NCBI GenBank assembly: GCA_022510625.1
Contig: JAFLTD010000010.1
Location: 1-46,439, forward strand
Origin: Lachnospiraceae bacterium
Lineage (GTDB): Bacteria > Bacillota > Clostridia > Lachnospirales > Lachnospiraceae
Reading direction: 5' to 3'
Length of the DNA stretch: 46,439 bases
The notes below the pieces were generated by a model. The model saw only the letters and a program-made list of their open reading frames with translations, was not told the origin of the DNA and did no database searches. A program made the position numbers and the translations under genes. Position 1 is the stretch's first letter, and each line of letters opens with the position of its first letter. Positions 19,496 to 28,101 of this stretch are shown here, in pieces.

Positions 19496-19530
19496 GCTGT
19501 GTGCCAAAAGATTACCACCGAGGTTCCCTT

Positions 19531-20469
19531 TTATTCTGCCGAAAACAGCGGTGTGGACAGATACCTGTCACCGGAATCCGGCAGAAGAGCCACGATAGTC
19601 TTGCCCTTGTTCTCGGGACGCTTCGCCAACTCCGTGGCTGCATGAAGCGCGGCACCTGAGGAAATACCTACCAGAATACCCTCCTCTACAGCAATCGTTT
19701 TTCCTGCCGCAAAAGCGTCTTCATTAGATACCTTGATAATCTCATCATAGATACCTGTGTTAAGTGTCTCAGGCACAAATCCCGCACCGATACCTTGAAT
19801 CTTATGTGCGCCCGGCGCACCGCCGGATAATACCGGACTGCTCTCAGGCTCTACGGCTACAATCTTAACATTCGGATTCTTCTCTTTCAGGTACTCGCCC
19901 ACGCCTGTAACCGTACCGCCGGTGCCGACGCCGGCAACGAAGATATCTACCTTGCCGTCCGTATCTTCCCATATCTCCGGACCTGTGGTTGCCTTGTGCA
20001 CTGCCGGGTTCGCGGGATTCACAAACTGTCCCAAAATAATGGAACCGGGTGTGGATGCCTGGAGTTCCTCGGCTTTGGCAATCGCGCCCTTCATACCTTT
20101 AGCACCCTCTGTCAGCACAAGCTGTGCACCGTATGCCTGTAAAAGTTTTCTTCTCTCAACACTCATCGTCTCGGGCAATGTCAAGATTGCCTTATAACCT
20201 TTAGCAGCCGCCACCGCCGCCAGACCGATACCTGTATTGCCGGATGTGGGCTCGATAATAGTTGCGCCGGGCTGCAATTTGCCCGCCTTCTCCGCATCCT
20301 CGATCATGCTCAGTGCAATACGGTCCTTAACGGAACCCGCCGGGTTAAAGTACTCTAATTTTACCAACAGTGTGGCGTCCGTGATGTCATGATTCTTCTC
20401 ATAGTTGACTACCTCTAATAAAGGTGTCTTTCCAATCAGTTCTGTTGCGCTTTTCTTAATATTTGCCAT
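19531..20469 (-). CDS. cysK: Cysteine synthase A (O-acetylserine sulfhydrylase)
   Basis: This pyridoxal-phosphate enzyme makes L-cysteine from O-acetylserine and sulphide in the cytoplasm. The 312 residues match the usual length. The cofactor lysine is K48 in [12 protein letters not shown]. The substrate loop [12 protein letters not shown] and the phosphate-binding [15 protein letters not shown] are intact, as is the C-terminal GISSGAAL serine site. The gene has its own promoter and an operator-like repeat, and precedes metNIQ by 130 bases. Together they form a sulphur amino acid cluster. No serine acetyltransferase is in the window. Confidence 0.96.
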   Translation of the reverse strand: MANIKKSATELIGKTPLLEVVNYEKNHDITDATLLVKLEYFNPAGSVKDRIALSMIEDAEKAGKLQPGATIIEPTSGNTGIGLAAVAAAKGYKAILTLPETMSVERRKLLQAYGAQLVLTEGAKGMKGAIAKAEELQASTPGSIILGQFVNPANPAVHKATTGPEIWEDTDGKVDIFVAGVGTGGTVTGVGEYLKEKNPNVKIVAVEPESSPVLSGGAPGAHKIQGIGAGFVPETLNTGIYDEIIKVSNEDAFAAGKTIAVEEGILVGISSGAALHAATELAKRPENKGKTIVALLPDSGDRYLSTPLFSAE

Positions 20470-20485
20470 AACTTCCTCCTCATTT

Positions 20486-20546
20486 CCTAGTTATTTGGTA
20501 GGTTTAATATGATATAGATAATACACCCAACTTTCCGATATGTCAA
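20486..20546 (-). promoter_or_regulatory. cysK promoter and CCTA/TAGG inverted repeat
   Basis: On the minus strand TTGACA (20546-20541) and TATTAT (20523-20518) are 17 bases apart, a near-consensus promoter. Downstream, in the untranslated leader, the 17-bp element CCTAGTTATTTGGTAGG (20486-20502, plus strand) has CCTA/TAGG arms. It resembles Rrf2/CymR-type operators of cysteine genes, but the match is by eye. Confidence 0.6.
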
Positions 20547-20575
20547 CAATTATTTTAAAAAAATGCAAAACACTA

Positions 20576-20612
20576 AAACAAGCCGGTACGGTCACCACCG
20601 TCCGGCTTGTTT
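20576..20612 (-). terminator. Terminator after glycogen phosphorylase
   Basis: On the minus strand AAACAAGCCGG pairs with CCGGCTTGTTT around an inner ACGGT/ACCGT stem, and a T-rich tract follows. It lies about 60 bases past the glgP stop. Confidence 0.85.
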
Positions 20613-20674
20613 CTGTCTATTATTATCTCTTTCAGTTTCTTGTCATCGTACTGTTCATCCGCATGACACTCTTC

Positions 20675-22984
20675 CTATCTCAATTTCCAAATATCTCTGT
20701 TGTACTCGGCAATCGTTCTGTCGGAGGAGAAGAAGCCTGCCTTCGCAATGTTGACAAGCATCATCTTACGCCACTTCTTCTGATCTTCATAATCCTCGAT
20801 CATCTTATCCTTGGTCGCGATATAGTCCTCCAGATCCAACAAGGTCATGAACCAGTCTTTATTAAGCAGTTCGTTGTATAATCTCTTGAGGTTCTCTTTG
20901 TGTCCTACTTTCAGCGCCTGCTTGCTGACAATGAAGTCCACCGCCTCCTTGATAACGGGACTCTTCTTATAATAATCTTTGGATACATAATCCGCTTTTT
21001 CATAATGCTTGATGACAGTCTCGGACTTTTCACCGAAGATATAGATATTGTCATCGCCCACCAGTTCATGAATCTCCACATTGGCACCGTCGGAAGTACC
21101 GAGCGTAACAGCACCGTTAAGCATAAACTTCATGTTGCCTGTTCCGGATGCCTCCTTCGATGCAAGAGAAATCTGTTCTGAAATATCACATGCGGGAATC
21201 ATCTTCTCAGCGTAGGCCACGTTGTAGTTCTCTACCATGAGCACAGCCATGTAAGGGCTCACATCGGGATCGCTGTTGACAATCTTCTGCAGCACGAGCA
21301 GCAGATGGATGATGTCCTGCGCAATCACGTAAGCGGGAGCCGCCTTGGCACCGAAGATAAAGGTGATCGGTCTTGCAGGTTTCTTGCCCGCCTTGATTTC
21401 CAGATACTTATGAATAATGTAGAGTGCATTCATCTGTTGACGCTTGTACTCATGCAGCCTTTTGCTCTGTATATCAAAGATGGAATCGGGATTTAATGTG
21501 ATTCCCTCCACCTCTTTGACATAAGCGGCAAAATCTTTCTTGCGGTTCATCTTAATCTCTGCAATGCGGTCTAAAACTTTATCCTCGTCAATATAGTCGA
21601 GTAACATCTTCAATTTATCCGCATCCTTCTTGTAGCCGTCACCTATCGTCTCGGAGAGGAAACCGGCAAGCTCGCGGTTACAGGACAGGAGCCATCTTCT
21701 GAAAGTGATGCCGTTGGTCTTATTATTGAACTTCTCCGGATAAATCTTGTAGAACGCGTTCAACTCGGTATCTTTCAAGATTTCGGTGTGAATTGCCGCC
21801 ACACCGTTCACGGAGAAACCGTAGTGGATATCAATGTGTGCCATATGCACTCTCTTATCCTTGTCGATGATCTGCACCTTGGGATCTTTGAATTTCTTTT
21901 TCACCCTCTTGTCCAATTCCTTTATAATAGGTACAAGCTGCGGCACTACTTTCTCCAGATATTTAAGCGGCCACTTCTCCAGTGCCTCCGCGAGAATCGT
22001 GTGGTTCGTGTACGCACACGTCTTGCTGACAACTTCAATAGCTTCATCCATCGTGAACGCCTTATCGTCCACGAGAATCCTGATCAGTTCCGGAATAACC
22101 ATGGTCGGGTGCGTATCGTTGATCTGGATCACCGCATGATCATACATCGTGCGCAGATCATACTTCCTCTCTTTCATCTCTTGCAAAATCAACTGCGCAG
22201 CATTGCTTACCATAAAATACTGCTGATAGATACGAAGAAGATTGCCCGCTTCATCCGAATCGTCGGGATACAGGAACAATGTCAGGTTTTTCTCAATATC
22301 TTCCTTGTCAAAGTCGATGCCTTTCTTGACGATGCTCTCATCAACCGACTCAATATCAAACAGTCTCAGCTTATTGACGCCGTTGTCATATCCGATGACA
22401 TCAATGTCATAAAGTCTGGAAGTCACCTTTTTATCTCCGAAGCAAACCTCAAAGGATGTATCCGTCTTCGTCAGCCAAGACTGATCTTCAATCCAGTCGT
22501 TTTTCTCTGCCGTCTGCAATCTGTCCTTAAACACCTGCTTGAACAGGCCGAAGTGGTAATTCAGTCCGATACCGTCTCCGGGAAGTCCCAGAGTCGCGAT
22601 GGAGTCAAGGAAACAAGCAGCCAGACGTCCCAAGCCGCCGTTGCCGAGAGACGGTTCAGGCTCAATCTCCTCGATCGCACTCAGCTTTTTGCCGTTCTTT
22701 TCCAAAATCTCATCCATCTTGTCATAGATGCCTAAGTTGATCAGGTTGTTGGATAACAGCTTACCGATCAGGAACTCGGCAGAGATATAGTAAACTTTTT
22801 TCTCGCCCTCGATCGGTTCCGAAACCTTCATCAGCTTCTTGGATAATTGCAGCAGACTGTAATATAGCTCTTCGTTGCTGCACTCAGCCACGCTCTTGCC
22901 GTATCCGCTCTGTGTCTGATCTTCCAGTTCCTTCTCCAGATTCAATACCAGTACATCTCTTTTCAGGTTGCTCGCCTGTGCCAT
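20675..22984 (-). CDS. glgP: Glycogen/starch alpha-glucan phosphorylase
   Basis: The enzyme releases glucose 1-phosphate from the ends of glycogen or imported maltodextrins, using pyridoxal phosphate. The 769 residues are somewhat shorter than the 800-840 common in the family, mostly near the N terminus. Conserved blocks are present: [21 protein letters not shown] near the glucan/phosphate site, [18 protein letters not shown], and the cofactor lysine K619 in [15 protein letters not shown]. The chain looks complete. The start has GGAGGG a few bases upstream. It follows a LacI-type regulator gene by 22 bases and is followed by a strong terminator, so lacI-glgP forms a two-gene unit in which the regulator probably controls both genes. 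Confidence 0.95.
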   Translation of the reverse strand: MAQASNLKRDVLVLNLEKELEDQTQSGYGKSVAECSNEELYYSLLQLSKKLMKVSEPIEGEKKVYYISAEFLIGKLLSNNLINLGIYDKMDEILEKNGKKLSAIEEIEPEPSLGNGGLGRLAACFLDSIATLGLPGDGIGLNYHFGLFKQVFKDRLQTAEKNDWIEDQSWLTKTDTSFEVCFGDKKVTSRLYDIDVIGYDNGVNKLRLFDIESVDESIVKKGIDFDKEDIEKNLTLFLYPDDSDEAGNLLRIYQQYFMVSNAAQLILQEMKERKYDLRTMYDHAVIQINDTHPTMVIPELIRILVDDKAFTMDEAIEVVSKTCAYTNHTILAEALEKWPLKYLEKVVPQLVPIIKELDKRVKKKFKDPKVQIIDKDKRVHMAHIDIHYGFSVNGVAAIHTEILKDTELNAFYKIYPEKFNNKTNGITFRRWLLSCNRELAGFLSETIGDGYKKDADKLKMLLDYIDEDKVLDRIAEIKMNRKKDFAAYVKEVEGITLNPDSIFDIQSKRLHEYKRQQMNALYIIHKYLEIKAGKKPARPITFIFGAKAAPAYVIAQDIIHLLLVLQKIVNSDPDVSPYMAVLMVENYNVAYAEKMIPACDISEQISLASKEASGTGNMKFMLNGAVTLGTSDGANVEIHELVGDDNIYIFGEKSETVIKHYEKADYVSKDYYKKSPVIKEAVDFIVSKQALKVGHKENLKRLYNELLNKDWFMTLLDLEDYIATKDKMIEDYEDQKKWRKMMLVNIAKAGFFSSDRTIAEYNRDIWKLR

Positions 22985-23006
22985 AATGGACCCTCCTTCA
23001 TGTCTT

Positions 23007-23996
23007 TTAATTTATTATATCTAAATATTTCATTCTTACCAATTGATAGTCGAGAACGATCTGTCCTCCCTCGCCGCCATCAATAAGACGTTTTAATTCC
23101 TTCACCGCCTCGGACGCAATTCTTTTGAAATCCTGCCTGACGGTGTTCATCTGCTTGCCTGCATATCCCATCAGCGTGATGCCGTCGAATCCGCACACCG
23201 GCCGGAAAATATCCATCTCAATAAGTGCCTTCATCGCGCCTATTGCCATCAGATCGGAGGCACAGGCCACCATATCTTTGTTCCTGGCATATTTAAAAGT
23301 GAGGTTTCGCGCCTGCAATTCGGAAAACTCCCCGTTTCTCACAAGCAGGGAAAGCCCCTTCTCCTGCGCCAGACGCCTGATGCCCTTTAGCCGTTCGTCC
23401 GTCACATAGCCGTTCTTCTTACCTGCCAGATAGAGAATACTCTTACACTTATTCTCCATAATGGTTTTCTTGGCCACATCATACTGCGCTTTCTCCTGAT
23501 CGATCCAGATGGCGGAAGTGCAGGCATTCACGATCGGTGCATCAACCACCACGATCTTGAAAATCTGCGCATCAATCAGCTTGTGCAGTACCTTATCCGC
23601 CTTTGACATGCCGAAAATAACGATTCCCGTAATGCTCTGGGACTGCAGATACCGTATCACTTCGTCAATATTTCTATGCTTCAACATCGAGTAAAACACC
23701 GTGATTGCATCCAGATTCATGTCCATCGCCTGTCCGATGGCGCCTGCCATATACTGCATATTGATCTCATCCACCGCCTGCGATACATTGTCCAGGTTGA
23801 GGAGAAGCGCCACTCTGCCGGACTGCTTGGACGACAGCGCCGCCGCCACGGAATTCGGTACGAAATTCAAGTCCGCTACCGCCTGATTAACTTTTTTCTT
23901 TGTCTCCTCGCTGACATTGGGGTAATTGTTCAACACCTTGGATACGGTGGAAATCGCCACACCCGCCTGTTTAGCGACGTCCTTAATTGATACCAT
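23007..23996 (-). CDS. LacI-family transcriptional regulator
   Basis: A 329-residue sugar-type repressor. The N-terminal helix-turn-helix and hinge are typical: [20 protein letters not shown], then [14 protein letters not shown]. The rest is a periplasmic-binding-protein-like effector domain. I choose the ATG at 23996 because it gives the standard family N terminus and has GGAAG upstream. Two earlier in-frame ATGs (24008, 24020) lack better sites. It is followed by glgP in the same unit. A perfectly spaced promoter and a CG-centred palindrome at the probable start point suggest autorepression. The effector is unknown; a sugar phosphate or maltodextrin-linked signal is an inference from glgP. 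Confidence 0.92.
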   Translation of the reverse strand: MVSIKDVAKQAGVAISTVSKVLNNYPNVSEETKKKVNQAVADLNFVPNSVAAALSSKQSGRVALLLNLDNVSQAVDEINMQYMAGAIGQAMDMNLDAITVFYSMLKHRNIDEVIRYLQSQSITGIVIFGMSKADKVLHKLIDAQIFKIVVVDAPIVNACTSAIWIDQEKAQYDVAKKTIMENKCKSILYLAGKKNGYVTDERLKGIRRLAQEKGLSLLVRNGEFSELQARNLTFKYARNKDMVACASDLMAIGAMKALIEMDIFRPVCGFDGITLMGYAGKQMNTVRQDFKRIASEAVKELKRLIDGGEGGQIVLDYQLVRMKYLDIIN

Positions 23997-24066
23997 TCTG
24001 TCTTCCATTCTGAAAAACATTGTTCCGGGAAACAGATACCTCTTAGCCGCACTTGTAAAATCCCTC

Positions 24067-24115
24067 GGAAATCGTTTTCCATAATTATCATATACTAATT
24101 CTGCGGATTTGTAAA
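24067..24115 (-). promoter_or_regulatory. lacI-glgP promoter and LacI-type operator
   Basis: On the minus strand TTTACA (24115-24110) and TATGAT (24092-24087) are 17 bases apart. Directly downstream lies GGAAAACGATTTCC (24080-24067 on the minus strand), a 14-bp palindrome with a central CG and one mismatched pair, the pattern of LacI/GalR-family operators (and similar to a cre site). It covers the region just after the start point. Confidence 0.7.
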
Positions 24116-24149
24116 CCGGTCATTTATAAAAAAGTTGGATAATGCAGAC

Positions 24150-24280
24150 CAGCCCCGGCAATATCCTTTACGCAGACGCGCTTTCGCTCGGTTCAACACG
24201 TAACGGCCACTAAGCTCGAAATAACCTCGCTGAGTGCCGACGTGTTTCAACGGTCTGCCTTAAGGATATTGCCGGGGCTG
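24150..24280. repeat. 131-bp multi-arm inverted-repeat element
   Basis: The outer arms CAGCCCCGGCAATATCCTT (24150-24168) and its exact complement (24262-24280) match over 19 bp. Inside, GCAGAC (24172-24177) pairs with GTCTGC (24253-24258), a small GCG/CGC side hairpin lies at about 24178-24187, AACACG (24195-24200) pairs with CGTGTT (24241-24246), and an inner stem with CACT/AGTG and AGC/GCT closes the tip. The element is GC-rich against AT-rich flanks. It sits 22 bases after the sigma-partner gene and upstream of the lacI promoter. It could be a dispersed palindromic repeat, a mobile miniature element or a structured RNA that also stops transcription. No second copy is seen in this window. 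Confidence 0.75.
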
Positions 24281-24302
24281 ATTGAAATACAAACCGGCTC
24301 TT

Positions 24303-25202
24303 TTAATTTAGAAGTTCAAAGGTAATTACACTCATCTCAACCATCCCATCATCTCCGAAATCTTCCATCATAACCTGGCTTCCCACCTGAATATCCGCCG
24401 CCTGTTCTGTTCCGTCCGCATAGTGAACAGTGCACGTAATAACTGTATGAGCAAGCAGCCTATTGATGCCATTGCTTTCATCCGTGGCGTCAGCCCTTTC
24501 TCCCCAAATCAGATTAAGTATCTCCTCATCATACGGGCAGGCATTGCATATGTTGATCCATGTGTACTCATCTGACTGCCTTTCGTAATCCAATGTAAAA
24601 GACTTATACAAAACCGCTTCATAAGACCTTGATGGCAGACCATCATTTCCCTCGTCATAGTCTCCTCCAATCCAGCCTGTATGCATATCCTCCCCATAAA
24701 GTTGTCCGCTAACAATAATCCTTTCATCCTTATTCTCCGGTTGGACAATCTGGAATGCACCGTTATTGATACTGTATGTAACAGACTCAATACCTTCACC
24801 TTCGCAAGTAAGGGGTACATTGATGCAGTAACTCATCTCTTTATCATCCGCGCCCAATACATAGCCCGGATTATCAACGCTTATGAAGAGCGGAACCGGA
24901 TTCCCTGCCTCCAGTTCGGCTGCCTGCACCTTCAGTGTAAACATTCTGTTAAGCTCTGTTAAAACCGGATTTCCTTCTTCTCCTGCATCATCTTTTAAAT
25001 CGAATCGATTCCATATCCCGGCTGACATCCATGCGGCAGCTATCAGTGCCACACAGGCTGCTGCCGTCGCCATAACTTTATAGTATCCTTTTTTCATAGT
25101 TTTCTTTCCTTCCGTCTGAATAGACAAAAAGGCCAAGTCTGCTTTCTTTTGCACAATCTCCGGCACATCGATATCTTTTAGAAAAATATTGCTCTTCGAC
25201 AT
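24303..25202 (-). CDS. Membrane-anchored partner (anti-sigma-like) of ECF sigma factor
   Basis: I do not recognise a named family with certainty. The protein has about 299 residues: a cytoplasmic head of about 40, one membrane segment (VMATAAACVALIAAAWM), and an exported domain of about 230 residues. The architecture and position directly after a sigma-70 type gene match anti-sigma factors of the DUF4179/DUF4367-like groups. The cytoplasmic head is short and lacks a zinc-binding HxxxCxxC motif. I chose the ATG at 25202 because AAGGAG lies eight bases upstream. The GTG nine bases earlier overlaps the sigma stop and has no proper spacing. The exported domain presumably senses an envelope signal. 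Confidence 0.7.
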   Translation of the reverse strand: MSKSNIFLKDIDVPEIVQKKADLAFLSIQTEGKKTMKKGYYKVMATAAACVALIAAAWMSAGIWNRFDLKDDAGEEGNPVLTELNRMFTLKVQAAELEAGNPVPLFISVDNPGYVLGADDKEMSYCINVPLTCEGEGIESVTYSINNGAFQIVQPENKDERIIVSGQLYGEDMHTGWIGGDYDEGNDGLPSRSYEAVLYKSFTLDYERQSDEYTWINICNACPYDEEILNLIWGERADATDESNGINRLLAHTVITCTVHYADGTEQAADIQVGSQVMMEDFGDDGMVEMSVITFELLN

Positions 25203-25207
25203 ACAAT

Positions 25208-25726
25208 TCACTCCTTCCCTATAATCCCGTAATAATCTCTCGCCAATATTTGACGTCCCCGATGAAGTCTTGTCTGCACGGTACTTTTAGGTATTTTCAA
25301 AATTCTTGCTATCTCGTCGATGTGGTAACCCTGACCGTAAAACAAGGTCATCACAACACGATATTTTTCATCTAATGACGACAACGCTTCCTTTAATTCC
25401 AGATTGTATTCATCATAAGCTGCCGGTTCCTCATAATCCTTGAGATCCGCCGTCTCCCTCCGCTTTTTGCGGATATCATAGCACTTGTTGATCAGTATTC
25501 TGGTCATCCAAGTTGAAAAGTAAGAGGCATGTTTCAAAGTATGTATTTTTTCCCAGCAAGCGAGTATCGCATCCTGAATCGCATCTGCCGCGTCCTCATC
25601 ATTCATCAGAATAGCCAGCGCAACCCGATACATATTTTTCATCTGAAGCTGCATAAGTTCTACAAAAGCATCGGCATCCTTCCTTTTTGCCTTTTTAACC
25701 AAGTTTATAATTTCTTCGTTCTGCAT
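25208..25726 (-). CDS. ECF-type RNA polymerase sigma factor
   Basis: A 172-residue extracytoplasmic-function sigma factor. Region 2 is seen in ADAIQDAILACWEKIHTLK and YFSTWMTRILINKCYDIRKK. Region 4 is seen in LDEKYRVVMTLFYGQGYHIDEIARIL, followed by KSTVQTRLHRGRQIL. It lacks regions 1 and 3, as expected. GGAGG lies seven bases before the ATG. The next gene encodes a membrane partner that probably holds the factor inactive. Upstream are two perfect palindromes and a CGTC-containing stretch that might be an ECF-type -10 element, without a clear -35. Confidence 0.93.
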   Translation of the reverse strand: MQNEEIINLVKKAKRKDADAFVELMQLQMKNMYRVALAILMNDEDAADAIQDAILACWEKIHTLKHASYFSTWMTRILINKCYDIRKKRRETADLKDYEEPAAYDEYNLELKEALSSLDEKYRVVMTLFYGQGYHIDEIARILKIPKSTVQTRLHRGRQILARDYYGIIGKE

Positions 25727-25738
25727 TAAGCAGTCCTC

Positions 25739-25781
25739 CTGTACGTACAGTTGATTTCGGATTCCTCCAAAAGCGCTTTTG
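25739..25781 (-). promoter_or_regulatory. Two perfect palindromes in the leader of the sigma gene
   Basis: CTGTACGTACAG (25739-25750) and CAAAAGCGCTTTTG (25768-25781) are perfect 12- and 14-bp palindromes, 17 bases apart, just upstream of the ribosome site. They could be operators or RNA stems; no regulator can be assigned. The remaining upstream stretch up to the next gene holds no coding region. Confidence 0.5.
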
Positions 25782-25903
25782 TTTTCATCCTACATCCATT
25801 AGACGAAGTTTGTTAGCAAAAAATCTCACCGGTACATTTTTAAGGGTATTTTTTTCGGTGTAAATTTTTGTAATGTCATGAAGTTGAGACTCAGAAAGAA
25901 AAT

Positions 25904-25933
25904 TCCCGCCTATTTAACTAAAAATAGACGGGA
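25904..25933 (-). terminator. Terminator after the DUF3781 gene
   Basis: TCCCGCCTATTT (25904-25915) and AAATAGACGGGA (25922-25933) pair at 11 of 12 positions around a 6-base loop. T-rich tracts flank both sides, so it may work in both directions. It lies 19 bases past the stop codon. Confidence 0.8.
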
Positions 25934-25952
25934 CGCTTTTTTGCTATTGATA

Positions 25953-26204
25953 TTATTTCTTTTCCTTATGCGCCGTGATGATAGTATAACTATGCGCATT
26001 TACAGTTATGATACAGTCATCTACATTCACATACCAATTCTTTCCGTTTCTTGTAATAACAGCGTCAGGAGAAAAAATCTTCGCTTTACACCACTCAACC
26101 ACATCATCTGTATCTAAAGACAAATTTCTTTTTATTCGTATTACGCCTAATTCTGTTGTGTGTAATTCATTCAGATTTTCAAGCAGTTCACTGTTTATAT
26201 TCAT
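25953..26204 (-). CDS. DUF3781 family small protein
   Basis: An 83-residue protein of unknown function. The sequence pattern LHTTELGVIRIKRNL...DVVEWCKAKI...GKNWYVNVDD is that of DUF3781, a small domain found widely in Firmicutes. It has no membrane segment or signal peptide. The start at 26204 is preferred because GGGTGATC, complementary to the extended 16S tail, lies five bases upstream. The in-frame ATG 15 bases earlier has no site. It is the last gene of a probable unit with the membrane protein and the radical SAM gene, and a terminator follows. Confidence 0.75.
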   Translation of the reverse strand: MNINSELLENLNELHTTELGVIRIKRNLSLDTDDVVEWCKAKIFSPDAVITRNGKNWYVNVDDCIITVNAHSYTIITAHKEKK

Positions 26205-26259
26205 TTTATGATCACCCATCTGAGTACTTTGTGTCTACCCTTCCGCCCTTTGCAACGTT

Positions 26260-27324
26260 TCACTTCTGCATATAAACAATTTTCATGGCATCGTTGATAA
26301 ACAGTTCTTCTATCCCGCGGCATAGGTTTACATAATTTTGATAGGGCATACTGAATGCACTTCCAAGGCAGTACTTATAGATTCCGTCCTCGGTTTTGAT
26401 TCTCATATAGCGGTATTTCGGATAGATGGAATAGCTGACCGCCTTCGCGTCCGTGAATGTAATCTGTTCGATCCGCACGAGCGAAAACCCTTTTTCATCC
26501 ACAAAGAGAAAGTTCCCGGACTTTTTAAACCGCTCCGGACATCTGCGCATATTGGCAAGCATCCTGAAAAGTTCCACCGGAATCGAAAGCACCATGATAC
26601 CGAAGACAATCAGCAGCATCATATAATACCAGCCAAGCTGCACCGCACCCGATATAACAAGTACAATAAGCAGCGCAAAGCCGCCTATGCAGAGTGCCGC
26701 AAAGATACCGAACCGCTTCCGCTCCGCACGGAGAATCTTCGCCTTCGGCACAAGATAATAACTGTCTTCACCAACCAGATTCTCATAGGCTATCTCAGAG
26801 CGGATTTCCTGCGGAATAAGCTCCGTATCCTCCGCTCGAATCGCCGAGACCAGGGCAGAATAAGTACCGGTTCCAAAGAAGGGCAGATATATCTTTTTTA
26901 CAGAATCATCATGATCCTCTATTTTCAGGTAACGTTTTCCCCACTTGAAAATCCTGCTACCCAGCTTGATATAGGAATCAAAAGTATAATCTGTGAGCGG
27001 GAAAATTCTTCCGTGCCCGATCATTCTCTTAATGCGCACTTCTCCGCGTTCGACAATCACCGTTTTCACGCAGAAAAATGCCCATAAAAACCCGGCAACG
27101 ACCGCCGGAATCAATAATACGGAGGTGCTTTCATTTGATACAAACTTAAGGATACTGTCATTTGCATATGCATGCAGGTTTGCGTATAGCCTATATATCC
27201 ACAGCCGGATAGGTCGTTCGAAAAACCAGAGCACGACAAACACCACCGCCGTCCTCACTGCAAATCCGAATACAAAACGTCCGACGTCTACTCGATAAAT
27301 TTTCCTGTCTGTGTTTGTCTCCAT
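26260..27324 (-). CDS. Membrane protein with PH-like (YcxB-type) segments, function unknown
   Basis: I do not assign a function. The 354 residues contain about four membrane helices (near 18-36, 70-90, 206-226 and 230-252). The segments after the second and fourth helices (VERGEVRIKRMIGHGRIFPLTDYTF and the stretch around FVDEKGFSLVRIEQITFTD) look like the beta-rich PH-like folds seen in YcxB-type membrane proteins. The start lies six bases after the radical SAM stop, so the two are probably co-translated. Confidence 0.6.
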   Translation of the reverse strand: METNTDRKIYRVDVGRFVFGFAVRTAVVFVVLWFFERPIRLWIYRLYANLHAYANDSILKFVSNESTSVLLIPAVVAGFLWAFFCVKTVIVERGEVRIKRMIGHGRIFPLTDYTFDSYIKLGSRIFKWGKRYLKIEDHDDSVKKIYLPFFGTGTYSALVSAIRAEDTELIPQEIRSEIAYENLVGEDSYYLVPKAKILRAERKRFGIFAALCIGGFALLIVLVISGAVQLGWYYMMLLIVFGIMVLSIPVELFRMLANMRRCPERFKKSGNFLFVDEKGFSLVRIEQITFTDAKAVSYSIYPKYRYMRIKTEDGIYKYCLGSAFSMPYQNYVNLCRGIEELFINDAMKIVYMQK

Positions 27325-27330
27325 ATCTTC

Positions 27331-27933
27331 TTACCCTTCCCATGCACGAATCCGATAGGTCACTCCGAGCTCCTCACATATCCTGCGGCACAAATCCTCA
27401 TCTTCCTTACTAATTGTTGTTTCCACCGTACTCAGCACCACATGAGGGACATATTTGCTCACATTTCCCGCAAAGCGCAGCATAGCTGAGTGGGACTGTA
27501 TTCCGAATCGGCTTCTCGTCAATTCCAGATATTTCTCAGGATCAGGCGTGTTGAGACTGATTGACACGGTATCCACAAGTCCTGCATACATCGGTGACGT
27601 ATCCTTACCATGTATCAGGTCTGAGAGTCCGTTGGTGTTGATGCGGATCGCAATGTGAAAATGCTCTTTGGCATACGCCGCTACCTTAAGAAGATCATCC
27701 AATCTCTCCGTAGGCTCGCCGAATCCGCAGAAAACCAGTTCATCGTACTTGCCCATATCAAACTTATCAAATTCCGCGATTACTTCTTCCACTGTAGGTT
27801 CACGCTCCAGCCACAGACTGCCGGAATGGTTCATTTCGTCCCGATCCTGCCGCAGGCAGAAGGTGCAGGCGCAAGGACACCTGTTTGTCATATTCACATA
27901 CAGATTGTTGTATACCTCATATAAAATAACCAT
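27331..27933 (-). CDS. TatD-link family radical SAM protein
   Basis: A 200-residue radical SAM enzyme. C19, C23 and C26 form the CxxxCxxC motif (CPCACTFC) that holds the 4Fe-4S cluster cleaving S-adenosylmethionine. FCGFGEPTERLDDL is the glycine-rich SAM-binding motif. The short length and the opening YNNLYVNMTNRC fit the TatD-associated radical SAM family, whose members are often fused to or next to a TatD nuclease. No TatD gene is in this window. I moved the start to the ATG at 27933, which has AGGAG eight bases upstream. The longer frame begins at a TTG without one. The substrate is unknown. The adjacent membrane protein may be functionally linked. Confidence 0.85.
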   Translation of the reverse strand: MVILYEVYNNLYVNMTNRCPCACTFCLRQDRDEMNHSGSLWLEREPTVEEVIAEFDKFDMGKYDELVFCGFGEPTERLDDLLKVAAYAKEHFHIAIRINTNGLSDLIHGKDTSPMYAGLVDTVSISLNTPDPEKYLELTRSRFGIQSHSAMLRFAGNVSKYVPHVVLSTVETTISKEDEDLCRRICEELGVTYRIRAWEG

Positions 27934-27961
27934 GTTAGACACTCCTACATTTGCCAACTAT

Positions 27962-27989
27962 GGGCCTTCAGAGTTTCCTCTGAAAGCCC
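27962..27989 (-). promoter_or_regulatory. Leader hairpin upstream of the radical SAM gene
   Basis: GGGCTTTCAGAG and CTCTGAAGGCCC on the minus strand form a strong stem with a GAAA loop and one mismatch. It follows a T6-G5 tract but has no T-run after it, so it is not a standard terminator. It lies about 30 bases before the chosen start codon. The surrounding 170-base gap to the esterase holds no supported gene. A 16-codon TTG-start frame after AGGAGG near 28090 is only a possibility. Confidence 0.45.
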
Positions 27990-28101
27990 CCAAAAAATTT
28001 ATCTGTCTTTACCGAATCTTTCTATAACTTAGCCAAACTTCCGAATTTCCTTCTGCCGGTAAGATACAAGACTGAACAAGCCGGTGCACCTCCTATATTT
28101 T

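Noticed and set aside
19401-19530. Possible SAM riboswitch or T-box before metN
   Set aside because: The leader is too short and lacks the conserved cores of both; a GGTGG stretch after the cysK stop is not in a T-box context.
20675-22984. Truncation of glycogen phosphorylase
   Set aside because: It is about 40-60 residues shorter than many homologues, but all catalytic blocks and a good start are present, so it is a short natural variant rather than a broken gene.
25790-25850. ECF-type autoregulated promoter for the sigma gene
   Set aside because: A CGTC element is present, but no AAC-type -35 box is at the right distance, so I did not list it as a promoter.
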